This document shows positions 13,555 to 20,077 of a DNA stretch of 20,077 nt, in pieces; within the stretch, counting starts at the first letter, position 1; every line of letters starts with the position of its first letter. Source of the DNA: JBBSTY01 sp038235385 (GTDB lineage Bacteria; Actinomycetota; Acidimicrobiia; Acidimicrobiales; Acidimicrobilacustridaceae); contig JBBSTY010000075.1 in NCBI GenBank assembly GCA_038235385.1, positions 1 through 20,077 on the forward strand. The letters run 5' to 3'. Below the pieces are notes generated by a model. That model did no database searches, had not been told where the DNA came from, and saw nothing but the letters and a program-made list of their open reading frames with translations. The translations under genes and the position numbers were made by a program.

Positions 13555-14334
13555 TCAGCCGCGGGTGTAGCGCGGCTCGTGCTCGCCGGAGCGGGCGGCC
13601 CTGAACTCGGCGAAGTCGTGCGAGGTGGTGAGCACCGTCTGGGCCAGCAACTCGCCCTCCATCGAGGCACGGACCTCGGGGGTCGCCAGGTTGGCGATCA
13701 CCCGTCGCGCCAGCTTGATGGTGAGCGGCGGCGCGGTGGCGATGGCATCAGCCATCTCGCGCACGACGTGGTCGAGCTCGTCCACCGGCACGACCCGGCT
13801 GACCACCCCGTGGGTGCAGGCCTCCTCGGCGCTGAGCACCCGTCCGGTGAGCACCATGTCGGACACGAGGCCGTGGCCGGCCATCTGGAACAGCCGCGCC
13901 ACCCCACCGGTGTCGGGCATCACGCCGTGGGTGGCCTCGGGCAGCATGAACCGTGCCCCTTCGGCGGCGACCCGGATGTCGCACAGCAACGCCCGTTGGA
14001 AGGATCCGCCGATGGTCCACCCCTGGCACGCCACGATGATGGGGACGTCGAGATCGAGAACCTGGAGGATCCCCCGGTGACCCCGCTGCATCAGCTGGTG
14101 GTGGGTGAGCTCGGTCCGGTTGGTCCCGATCGATCCGACGTCGCGCCCGGACGAGAAGCTGGTGCCCTCGCCGCGCCAGATGACGGCCCGGATCTCGGGG
14201 TCGGCGGCGATCTCGCCGAACGCCGAGAACAGCTCGGCGTCCATGTCGTCGTCGAAGGCGTTGTGCTTGGTGGGGTTGTCGTTGGTCAGGACCGCGACGT
14301 GGCCCTCGATGCTGACGTGGACGGTTCCGGCCAT
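13555..14334 (-). CDS. Enoyl-CoA hydratase/isomerase (crotonase) family protein
   Basis: This is a 260-aa protein from ATG 14334. An earlier frame start at 14400 gives an Arg/Pro-rich extension and is rejected. NDNPTKHNAFDDDM (18-31) opens the fold. FSSGRDVGSIG (60-70) and the WTIGGSFQRALLCDIRVA block (106-123) form the CoA oxyanion hole, and ARFMLPEATHGVMPDTGG (127-144) is the second conserved block. By the family's 20-residue spacing, the second catalytic glutamate is E133 but the first is Q113. A classical hydratase needs both, so an isomerase-, dehalogenase- or otherwise modified crotonase reaction is possible. It precedes the DECR-type SDR in the same direction and is divergent from ectA over 92 nt. 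TAGGGT five bases before the ATG suggests leaderless transcription. Confidence 0.9.
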   Translation of the reverse strand: MAGTVHVSIEGHVAVLTNDNPTKHNAFDDDMDAELFSAFGEIAADPEIRAVIWRGEGTSFSSGRDVGSIGTNRTELTHHQLMQRGHRGILQVLDLDVPIIVACQGWTIGGSFQRALLCDIRVAAEGARFMLPEATHGVMPDTGGVARLFQMAGHGLVSDMVLTGRVLSAEEACTHGVVSRVVPVDELDHVVREMADAIATAPPLTIKLARRVIANLATPEVRASMEGELLAQTVLTTSHDFAEFRAARSGEHEPRYTRG

Positions 14335-14339
14335 GGTCA

Positions 14340-14345
14340 ACCCTA
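14340..14345 (-). promoter_or_regulatory. -10 element for leaderless crotonase mRNA
   Basis: On the minus strand TAGGGT is followed by TGACC and then ATG. The spacing is a little short but within the leaderless range, and no ribosome binding site is present. Confidence 0.4.
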
Positions 14346-14357
14346 ACGCCGGGGGCC

Positions 14358-14384
14358 CGAACGGCCCGCGTGACGAACGGCCCG
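14358..14384. repeat. 11-bp direct repeats between the divergent crotonase and ectA promoters
   Basis: CGAACGGCCCG occurs at 14358-14368 and 14374-14384, a 16-bp period (1.5 helical turns). It sits between the two -10 elements and could be a regulator-binding site; no regulator is adjacent. Confidence 0.4.
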
Positions 14385-14414
14385 GAGACGAGCGGCGCAC
14401 CGCACAACGGCGGG

Positions 14415-14420
14415 TACCGT
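14415..14420 (+). promoter_or_regulatory. -10 element for leaderless ectA
   Basis: TACCGT followed by 6 nt and the ATG of ectA; no ribosome binding site and no clear -35. The layout is the same as at thrH. Confidence 0.55.
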
Positions 14421-14426
14421 CGCCGC

Positions 14427-14924
14427 ATGGCCACCGACGTCCAGTTCCGACCGCCCGTGGTTGCCGACGGGGTCGCGCTCTGGCGCCTGGCCGCCGACAC
14501 CGGCGTCCTCGACGTCAACAGCGCGTATGCGTACGTGCTGTGGTGTCGGGACTTCGCCGCGACCTCGACCGTCGCCATCGCCGGCGATCCTTCGGTGGAG
14601 CTCGCCGGCTTCGTCACGGGCTACCGACCACCCGCGCGACCGAACGTGCTCTTCGTGTGGCAGATCGCGGTCGGCGATCGTCACCGCAACGCGCACATCG
14701 CCCGACGCATGCTCATCGATCTCGTCCAGCGGGCACGGGTGCACGGCGTGGATCACGTGGAGGCCACCGTGGCTCCGTCCAACGCCGCCTCGCTCGGTCT
14801 GTTCCGATCCGTGGCCCGACGACTGGATGCGCCGTGCCAGCACCCGTGCCCGGGCGGCTTCGACGCGACGGACCTGGCCGACGGGCACGAGGAGGAGCCG
14901 GTCCTGCGCATCGGCCCGTTCTGA
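14427..14924 (+). CDS. ectA: L-2,4-diaminobutyrate acetyltransferase EctA
   Basis: This is a 165-aa GNAT enzyme that acetylates diaminobutyrate with acetyl-CoA to N-gamma-acetyldiaminobutyrate, the second step of ectoine synthesis. EctA-specific blocks are present: FRPPVVADGVALWRLAADTG (7-26), LDVNSAYAYVLWCRDFAATSTVA (28-50), FVTGYRPPARPNVLFVWQIAV (the acetyl-CoA fold), a basic pyrophosphate-loop region (RHRNAHIARRML) and THE EctA-like ATVAPSNAASLGLFRSVARR. Length is typical. The start follows the -10 element by 6 nt, so translation is probably leaderless. Unlike most clusters it is separated from ectB by 268 nt containing another promoter candidate. Identity is secure; a diverged GNAT is very unlikely given the neighbours. 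Confidence 0.95.
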   Translation: MATDVQFRPPVVADGVALWRLAADTGVLDVNSAYAYVLWCRDFAATSTVAIAGDPSVELAGFVTGYRPPARPNVLFVWQIAVGDRHRNAHIARRMLIDLVQRARVHGVDHVEATVAPSNAASLGLFRSVARRLDAPCQHPCPGGFDATDLADGHEEEPVLRIGPF

Positions 14925-15005
14925 TCCGGCGCCCTTCCGAACCCCACCCGACCAACCCGTCCGGGGCGCGTCGGTGCAGGTCAGAGCGATGTTGAGGACC
15001 GTGGC

Positions 15006-15034
15006 TCGGCATCGTCGCTCCCGCTCACTATGGT
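15006..15034 (+). promoter_or_regulatory. Candidate promoter for ectBCD
   Basis: TCGGCA (15006-15011), a 17-nt spacer, then TATGGT (15029-15034), close to the vegetative consensus. It lies in a less GC-rich stretch between ectA and ectB and would give a leader of about 150 nt containing a possible 41-codon upstream ORF. Confidence 0.4.
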
Positions 15035-15045
15035 CGAGACGTCCG

Positions 15046-15171
15046 ATGTGCGCGTTGTGCGGGCTGCGTGACGGTGGCGTTCGCCGGTTGATCTTGCTCG
15101 ACCCGAGAGGGCAGCGAGGTTCTGGCTCGAACGACGTTGCTGTTGGTGGCTTCCGTGCCGATGCGCGCTGA
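15046..15171 (+). CDS. Possible 41-codon upstream ORF in the ectB leader
   Basis: An ATG 11 nt after the TATGGT hexamer opens a frame encoding 41 residues beginning MCALCGLRDGG and ending with TGA at 15169-15171, 21 nt before ectB. There is no ribosome binding site; translation would depend on a near-leaderless transcript. Codon use is less GC3-biased than in the true genes, which argues against a conserved protein. It is listed as a candidate only. Confidence 0.2.
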   Translation: MCALCGLRDGGVRRLILLDPRGQRGSGSNDVAVGGFRADAR

Positions 15172-15192
15172 CCAGCCGATCCATGGAGACCC

Positions 15193-16473
15193 ATGTCCGT
15201 TTTCGATCGCGTCGAGTCCAACGTCCGCAGCTACTGCCGATCGTGGCCGGTGGTGTTCACCACGGCCAACGGCTCGACGATCCGCGACCGCGCCGGCAAC
15301 GAGTACCTCGACTTCTTCGCCGGCGCCGGTGCCCTGAACTACGGGCACAACCACCCGGTGCTCAAGGACGCGCTCCTCGAGTACGTCGCCAGTGACTCGG
15401 TCACCCACAGCCTCGACATGCACACGGCGGCGAAGGAGGCCTTCCTCGAGACACTGAGCTCGGTGATCCTCGAACCGCGCCGGCTCGACTACAAGGTCAT
15501 GTTCCCCGGACCGACCGGCACGAACGCGGTGGAGGCGGCGCTCAAGCTGGCCCGAAAGGTGACCGGGCGCGAGCACATCGTGAGCTTCACGAACGCCTTC
15601 CACGGCATGACGCTCGGCTCCCTCTCGGTCACCGGCAACTCGATGAAGCGCAGCGGCGCCGGCGTTCCGCTGCACTTCGGCACGTCGATGCCGTACTGCA
15701 ACTACCTCGACGAGGGATCGAGCCTCCACGTCCTCGAGAGCCTGCTCGGCAACAGCGGGTCCGGTCTCGACCACCCCGCTGCGGTGATCGTCGAGACCGT
15801 GCAGGGCGAGGGTGGGATCAACCTGGCCACCGCCACCTGGCTGCGCCGGCTGGCGGCGCTGTGCCGCCGACACGACATCCTGCTCATCCTCGACGACATC
15901 CAGATGGGCATCGGGCGGACGGGACCGTTCTTCAGCTTCGAGGCGGCCGGGATCGTCCCCGACATCGTCACCATGTCGAAGTCGCTGTCCGGGTACGGGC
16001 TGCCGCTCGCCATCACCATGTTCCGCTCCGATCTCGATGTCTGGGAGCCGGGTGAGCACAACGGGACCTTCCGGGGCAACAACCCGGCGTTCGTCACGGC
16101 CACCGCCGCCTTGGACCGGTTCTGGCGCGACGACGCGCTCACCACCGACGTGATGCGCAAGGGCGAGATCGTCGAGACGCACCTCGCCGCGCTGGCGGGG
16201 ACGTCCGCCTCGCCGCACGCAGACGAGCGGGGCCGCGGCCTCATCTGGGGACTGTCGTTCGCCGACGGCGGCACCGCGTCGAAGGTGTGTGCCGAGGCGT
16301 TCGATCACGGTCTCCTGGTCGAGACCTCCGGTCCGGAGGGCGAGGTCGTCAAGCTGATGCCGCCCCTCACCATCGCCGACGACGAGCTCGTCCGGGGCCT
16401 CGGGATCCTCGCCGACGCAACCCGCGACGTGGCGTCACCGGACGCGATCCTCGCGACGGGGTCGACGCGGTGA
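15193..16473 (+). CDS. ectB: Diaminobutyrate--2-oxoglutarate transaminase EctB
   Basis: This is a 426-aa class-III PLP aminotransferase making L-2,4-diaminobutyrate from aspartate semialdehyde with glutamate as donor, the first committed step of ectoine synthesis. The ATG at 15193 has GGAG 4-5 nt upstream. Visible motifs are VFDRVESNVRSYCRSWPVVF (3-22), FFAGAGALNYGHNHP (41-55), VMFPGPTGTNAVEAALKLAR (102-121), FHGMTLGSLSVTGN (136-149), LILDDIQMGIGRTG (231-244, the cofactor-binding Asp) and MSKSLSGYGLPLA (261-273), with K263 as the Schiff-base lysine. GTFRGNNPAF is an EctB signature. Its TGA overlaps the ectC GTG. It is first in the coupled ectBCD set, with a separate promoter region upstream. 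gdhA, 1.5 kb downstream, could supply the glutamate. Confidence 0.97.
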   Translation: MSVFDRVESNVRSYCRSWPVVFTTANGSTIRDRAGNEYLDFFAGAGALNYGHNHPVLKDALLEYVASDSVTHSLDMHTAAKEAFLETLSSVILEPRRLDYKVMFPGPTGTNAVEAALKLARKVTGREHIVSFTNAFHGMTLGSLSVTGNSMKRSGAGVPLHFGTSMPYCNYLDEGSSLHVLESLLGNSGSGLDHPAAVIVETVQGEGGINLATATWLRRLAALCRRHDILLILDDIQMGIGRTGPFFSFEAAGIVPDIVTMSKSLSGYGLPLAITMFRSDLDVWEPGEHNGTFRGNNPAFVTATAALDRFWRDDALTTDVMRKGEIVETHLAALAGTSASPHADERGRGLIWGLSFADGGTASKVCAEAFDHGLLVETSGPEGEVVKLMPPLTIADDELVRGLGILADATRDVASPDAILATGSTR

Positions 16474-16874
16474 TCGTCCGCACGCTCCAGGACATCGTGG
16501 GCACCGACAAGGAGGTCGGCGCCGAGACGTGGACGAGCCGACGGCTCCTCCTCGCCCCGGACGGGGTGAACTTCTCCCTCCACGACACCGTGCTCTTCGC
16601 CGGCACCACCACCGAGATGTGCTACCGGAACCACGTCGAGGCGGTGTACTGCATCGAGGGACGGGGCCGCCTCGAGGACCTCGACCACGACACGGTGCAC
16701 GATCTGGCACCGGGCACCCTCTACGTGCTCGACGGTCACGAGCGGCACCGGGTCGTGGCCGACACCGACCTGCGCATGGTCTGCGTGTTCGATCCACCGG
16801 TCACCGGTCGCGAGGTGCACGACCCGTCGGGCGCCTATCCCCTGCCGGAGGCAGACGACGAGGGGTCCCGATGA
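16470..16874 (+). CDS. ectC: L-ectoine synthase EctC
   Basis: This is a 134-aa cupin-fold cyclase converting N-gamma-acetyldiaminobutyrate to ectoine with loss of water. The start is the GTG at 16470, which overlaps the ectB stop (GTGA), so translation is coupled; no other start gives the conserved MIVRTLQDIVGTDKEV. The iron ligands known from a characterised EctC (Glu57, Tyr85, His93) fall at exactly these positions: HVEAVYCIEGRG, PGTLYVLDGHERH. The C-terminal MVCVFDPPVTGREVHDPSGAYP is family-typical. Its TGA overlaps the ectD ATG. Nothing is missing. Confidence 0.97.
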   Translation: MIVRTLQDIVGTDKEVGAETWTSRRLLLAPDGVNFSLHDTVLFAGTTTEMCYRNHVEAVYCIEGRGRLEDLDHDTVHDLAPGTLYVLDGHERHRVVADTDLRMVCVFDPPVTGREVHDPSGAYPLPEADDEGSR

Positions 16875-17767
16875 CCTCGACCGCGGCGAGGGCACGCTCG
16901 CCGTACCCCTCTCGCACCGCCTCCCGGCCGGCGGTCCTCCCGCGTGTCGATCCGGTCATCTGGGGCGACCGGACCGCTCCCGGACCGCTGGACGCGGCCT
17001 CGCTCGAGCACTACGACACGAACGGGTTCGTGTCGCTCGATGCCCTCCTCACCGACCACGAGGTGGAGTCGCTCCCCGCGGAGATCGACCGTGTCGTGGC
17101 CTCGTTGGCACCCGACGACGAGCGGCTCGTGATCGAACCGGAGAGCAACCAGGTCCGTTCGGTGTTCGCCATCCACGAGCTGTCGCCGACCTTCTCGGCG
17201 CTGCTCACCGATCCGCGGCTCGTCGAGCGCGCCCGGCAGGTCCTGGGCGACGACGTCTACATCCACCAGAGCCGCGTCAACCGCAAACCCGGCTTCCACG
17301 GCAAGGAGTTCTCGTGGCACTCGGACTTCGAGACGTGGCACATCGAGGACGGCATGCCCCGCATGCGTGCGCTCAGCGTCTCGATCGCGCTCTCGGAGAA
17401 CCGGATCGACAACGGCAGCCTGATGATCCTGCGCGGCTCGCATCGCCACTTCGTGAGCTGCGTCGGCGAGACGCCCGAGGACCACTACCGCGCGTCGCTC
17501 CGCAGCCAGGAGATCGGGGTCCCCGACGAGGGGTCGATCGGCGAGCTGGCGCGAGCCGGCGGCATCGCCACCTGTCTCGGCCCCGCGGGCTCGGCCACGA
17601 TGTTCGACGCCAACTGCATGCACGGCTCCAACGGCAACATCACCCCGTACGGACGAAGCAACGTCTTCGTGGTCTACAACGCCGTCTCGAACGCCCTGAC
17701 CGACCCGTTCGGCGGGCTGGCGCCCCGACCCGAGTTCCTCGCGACCCGCCGACCGGTCGGGACCTGA
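16871..17767 (+). CDS. ectD: Ectoine hydroxylase EctD
   Basis: This is a 298-aa Fe(II)/2-oxoglutarate dioxygenase producing 5-hydroxyectoine. The ATG overlaps the ectC stop (ATGA). The EctD signature runs FSWHSDFETWHIEDGMPRMR (147-166). Iron ligands are H150, D152 and H251 (MHGSNGNITPYGRSN), matching the ligand spacing of the characterised enzymes. PRVDPVIWG and YDTNGFVSLDALL near the N-terminus and NGSLMILRGSHRHFVSCVGETPEDHY (181-206) are also typical. Its presence means that the organism can make hydroxyectoine, associated with salt, desiccation and heat protection, and needs oxygen for it. It is the last gene of the coupled set. Confidence 0.97.
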   Translation: MTSTAARARSPYPSRTASRPAVLPRVDPVIWGDRTAPGPLDAASLEHYDTNGFVSLDALLTDHEVESLPAEIDRVVASLAPDDERLVIEPESNQVRSVFAIHELSPTFSALLTDPRLVERARQVLGDDVYIHQSRVNRKPGFHGKEFSWHSDFETWHIEDGMPRMRALSVSIALSENRIDNGSLMILRGSHRHFVSCVGETPEDHYRASLRSQEIGVPDEGSIGELARAGGIATCLGPAGSATMFDANCMHGSNGNITPYGRSNVFVVYNAVSNALTDPFGGLAPRPEFLATRRPVGT

Positions 17768-17768
17768 C

Positions 17769-17792
17769 CGCTTCGCCCTGCGCTTCGCCCTG
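17769..17792. repeat. 12-bp perfect tandem duplication after ectD
   Basis: CGCTTCGCCCTG occurs twice head to tail, starting one base after the ectD stop codon. It may be a slippage product; no function is apparent. Confidence 0.7.
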
Positions 17793-17840
17793 ATCGCCCA
17801 GGCCCGCCGGCCGGACCTGACGGCACCCCCGAGCATCCCC

Positions 17841-17846
17841 TACGCT
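17841..17846 (+). promoter_or_regulatory. -10 element upstream of gdhA
   Basis: TACGCT lies 98 nt before the gdhA start and exactly 5 nt before an ATG that opens a 28-codon frame, so the transcript could begin with a leaderless upstream ORF. The -35 region is weak. Confidence 0.4.
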
Positions 17847-17851
17847 CCCCG

Positions 17852-17938
17852 ATGCGCGCGAGACCACGCCCGCCCAAGCCCCGGTGCAACGACGCATTCG
17901 AGCAGGGCTCTCCTGATCCGAACGACCCGCCGAGGTAG
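17852..17938 (+). CDS. Possible leaderless 28-codon upstream ORF before gdhA
   Basis: The ATG lies 5 nt after TACGCT and encodes MRARPRPPKPRCNDAFEQGS plus 8 more residues (rich in Pro and Arg, one Cys), ending with TAG at 17936-17938. Its last codons cover the GAGG that serves as the gdhA ribosome binding site, and the stop is 6 nt before the gdhA GTG. The position suits a coupled or regulatory leader peptide. No homology can be judged at this length. Confidence 0.3.
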   Translation: MRARPRPPKPRCNDAFEQGSPDPNDPPR

Positions 17939-17944
17939 CCCCCC

Positions 17945-19285
<1,341 letters not shown>

Positions 19286-19352
19286 CCAGGTCAGCATCCC
19301 AACCGATGTCCGATGTCACCACCCGAGCGTTCGATTCTCGGCACTTCCCCAC

Positions 19353-19373
19353 AGGGCCCTGGGCCCGGGCCCT
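19353..19373 (+). terminator. Hairpin downstream of gdhA
   Basis: AGGGCCC-TGGGCCC-GGGCCCT, a perfect 7-bp GC stem with a 7-nt loop, followed by TTCCT. It lies 68 nt after the gdhA stop and just before a TAGGGT -10-like hexamer at 19377-19382. It is probably a terminator, possibly also shaping the next promoter. Confidence 0.45.
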
Positions 19374-19419
19374 TCCTAGGGTTGAGGGTGTCAGATCATC
19401 GAAGCAGGGAGAGGGCATC

Positions 19420-19554
19420 GTGGCTCGAGACGGCCAACGCAAGAAACCGCAGCGTTCACTCCAGGAGAAGCGCGCCGCCAAGCAGGAGAAGCGCGCCGAC
19501 CGCGCGTCCAGCGAGCGCAAGCGCGATCAGCTGTCGCGCACCTCGCTCACCTGA
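19420..19554 (+). CDS. 44-aa highly basic small protein
   Basis: The GTG at 19420 has GGAGAGG with a 5-nt spacer. The product (begins MARDGQRKKPQRSLQEKRAA) is made almost entirely of Lys, Arg, Glu, Gln, Ala and Ser, with an internal near-repeat EKRAAKQ/EKRAD, and would form one charged amphipathic helix. I recall similar short Lys/Arg-rich actinobacterial proteins with an 'SLxEKRAAK' core but know no function; nucleic acid or ribosome binding is a guess from charge. It has its own likely -10 (TAGGGT, 19377-19382) and a 12-bp terminator hairpin downstream, so it looks like a stand-alone unit. Confidence 0.7.
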   Translation: MARDGQRKKPQRSLQEKRAAKQEKRADRASSERKRDQLSRTSLT

Positions 19555-19588
19555 TCTTGGGCTACGGCTTCGGCCGGTGATCGCCGTT

Positions 19589-19620
19589 TGACGGCCGCAG
19601 CGGCGCTGCTGCGGCCGTCA
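19589..19620. terminator. 12-bp hairpin between convergent genes
   Basis: TGACGGCCGCAG/CTGCGGCCGTCA, perfect 12-bp stem with an 8-nt loop. On the minus strand the stem starts with the TGA stop of the PucR-type gene; on the plus strand it lies 34 nt after the 44-aa gene. Bidirectional terminator is the best reading despite the lack of a T-tract. Confidence 0.65.
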
Positions 19621-20077
19621 CACCGTCGCGTCCGGGGTCCAGGGGCCGTCGTAGTGCTCGAAGACGTAGATGGCGATCTCGCACTCGAGCGACCGCGTCG
19701 CGTCCGCGACGACGGGTCCGACGATCGACTCGATCCGGTCGAGCCGGTTCTTGAACGTGTTGTAGTGGACGTGCAACCGCCTGGCCGCCTCGGCCATGTT
19801 CCGGGTTTCGAGCCACATGGCGAGCGTGTCGACGAGGTCGGTGCCGTTGCTGCGATCGTGCTCGACGAGTCGGCCGATCGAGAGCTCGACGAACTCGACC
19901 AGGTCGTCGGCGGGGGTCGAGGACAGCAGGCGCTCGAGACCGAGCTCGTCGAAGATCTCCGTGACGTGCTCCCCCTTGGCCCAACGGCCGACATCGACCG
20001 CTCGCCGGGCCTCGGCGTAGCTGCGGGGCAGGTCCGCGGGATCGTCGACCCGGCGTCCGACCCCGATGCTGACCGTC
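19618..20077 (-). CDS. PucR/CdaR-family transcriptional regulator, 3' part (start lies outside the window)
   Basis: The minus-strand frame read from 20076 has no stop until 19618, giving the last 152 residues of a larger protein. The first visible part (TVSIGVGRRVDDPADLPRSY, then AEARRAVDVGRW) is the end of the GGDEF-like middle domain of CdaR/PucR regulators. The C-terminus (LVDTLAMWLETRNMAEAARR, then LHVHYNTFKNRLDRIESIVG) is the PucR helix-turn-helix. The rest (DATRSLECEIAIYVFEHYDG) closes the fold. Such regulators respond to small metabolites; the sensor domain is cut off, so the ligand is unknown. An internal ATG at 19818 would give only a 66-residue HTH and is not the real start. It is convergent with the 44-aa gene. 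Confidence 0.85.
   Translation of the reverse strand, partial: TVSIGVGRRVDDPADLPRSYAEARRAVDVGRWAKGEHVTEIFDELGLERLLSSTPADDLVEFVELSIGRLVEHDRSNGTDLVDTLAMWLETRNMAEAARRLHVHYNTFKNRLDRIESIVGPVVADATRSLECEIAIYVFEHYDGPWTPDATV

Noticed and set aside
14343..15221. 292-codon minus-strand frame across ectA and the ectA-ectB gap
   Set aside because: Antisense to ectA, with no domain and no ribosome binding site.
15028..16308. 426-codon minus-strand frame opposite ectB
   Set aside because: Antisense shadow of ectB with no recognisable domain.

Overview
The window is about 20 kb of GC-rich chromosomal DNA, almost certainly from an actinobacterium. An Acidimicrobiia-like lineage (Ilumatobacter/Iamia type) is my best inference. 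Grounds are the strong G/C bias at third codon positions, several TANNNT hexamers placed 5-7 nt before an ATG (the leaderless layout common in Actinobacteria), an F420-dependent luciferase-like oxidoreductase, and a class I SAM methyltransferase with an N-terminal winged helix. No rRNA genes, CRISPR array or complete mobile element is visible.

Left flank (1-1614): an accessory, decaying stretch. It holds the last 18 codons of an unknown gene, a pair of 17-bp direct repeats resembling the repeated ends of some insertion sequences, a four-helix membrane protein, a degenerate 23-24-nt periodic region, and an internally deleted remnant of a winged-helix/'WFELHEDL' protein. It ends at the 3' end of tRNA-Arg(TCT), a typical integration position.

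Centre left (1615-6622): tRNA-Arg(TCT), a secreted protein with an LPXTG-like RPQTG tail, tRNA-His(GTG) and tRNA-Lys(CTT) each with its own -10 element, a CmcI-like methyltransferase/hydroxylase, a 42-aa single-pass membrane protein, a DUF1269 membrane protein, and a DUF2252 kinase-fold protein.

Centre (6641-12575): a leftward cluster of winged-helix methyltransferase, geranylgeranyl-reductase-type flavoprotein and GH3 beta-glucosidase. Divergent from it lie an F420-type luciferase-like oxidoreductase and thrH (phosphoserine phosphatase/homoserine phosphotransferase).

Right (12610-20077): a leftward crotonase plus DECR-type SDR pair, then the complete ectoine/5-hydroxyectoine pathway. ectA is leaderless and lies 268 nt from a translationally coupled ectB-ectC-ectD. 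Next come gdhA (hexameric glutamate dehydrogenase), a 44-aa basic protein, and the 3' part of a PucR/CdaR-type regulator that runs off the window. ectABCD makes ectoine and hydroxyectoine from aspartate semialdehyde; gdhA supplies glutamate, the amino donor for EctB; and thrH acts on the competing homoserine branch. The right half therefore reads as an osmoadaptation and aspartate-family amino acid neighbourhood. Two short upstream ORFs, before ectB and before gdhA, are the most interesting unexplained candidates.
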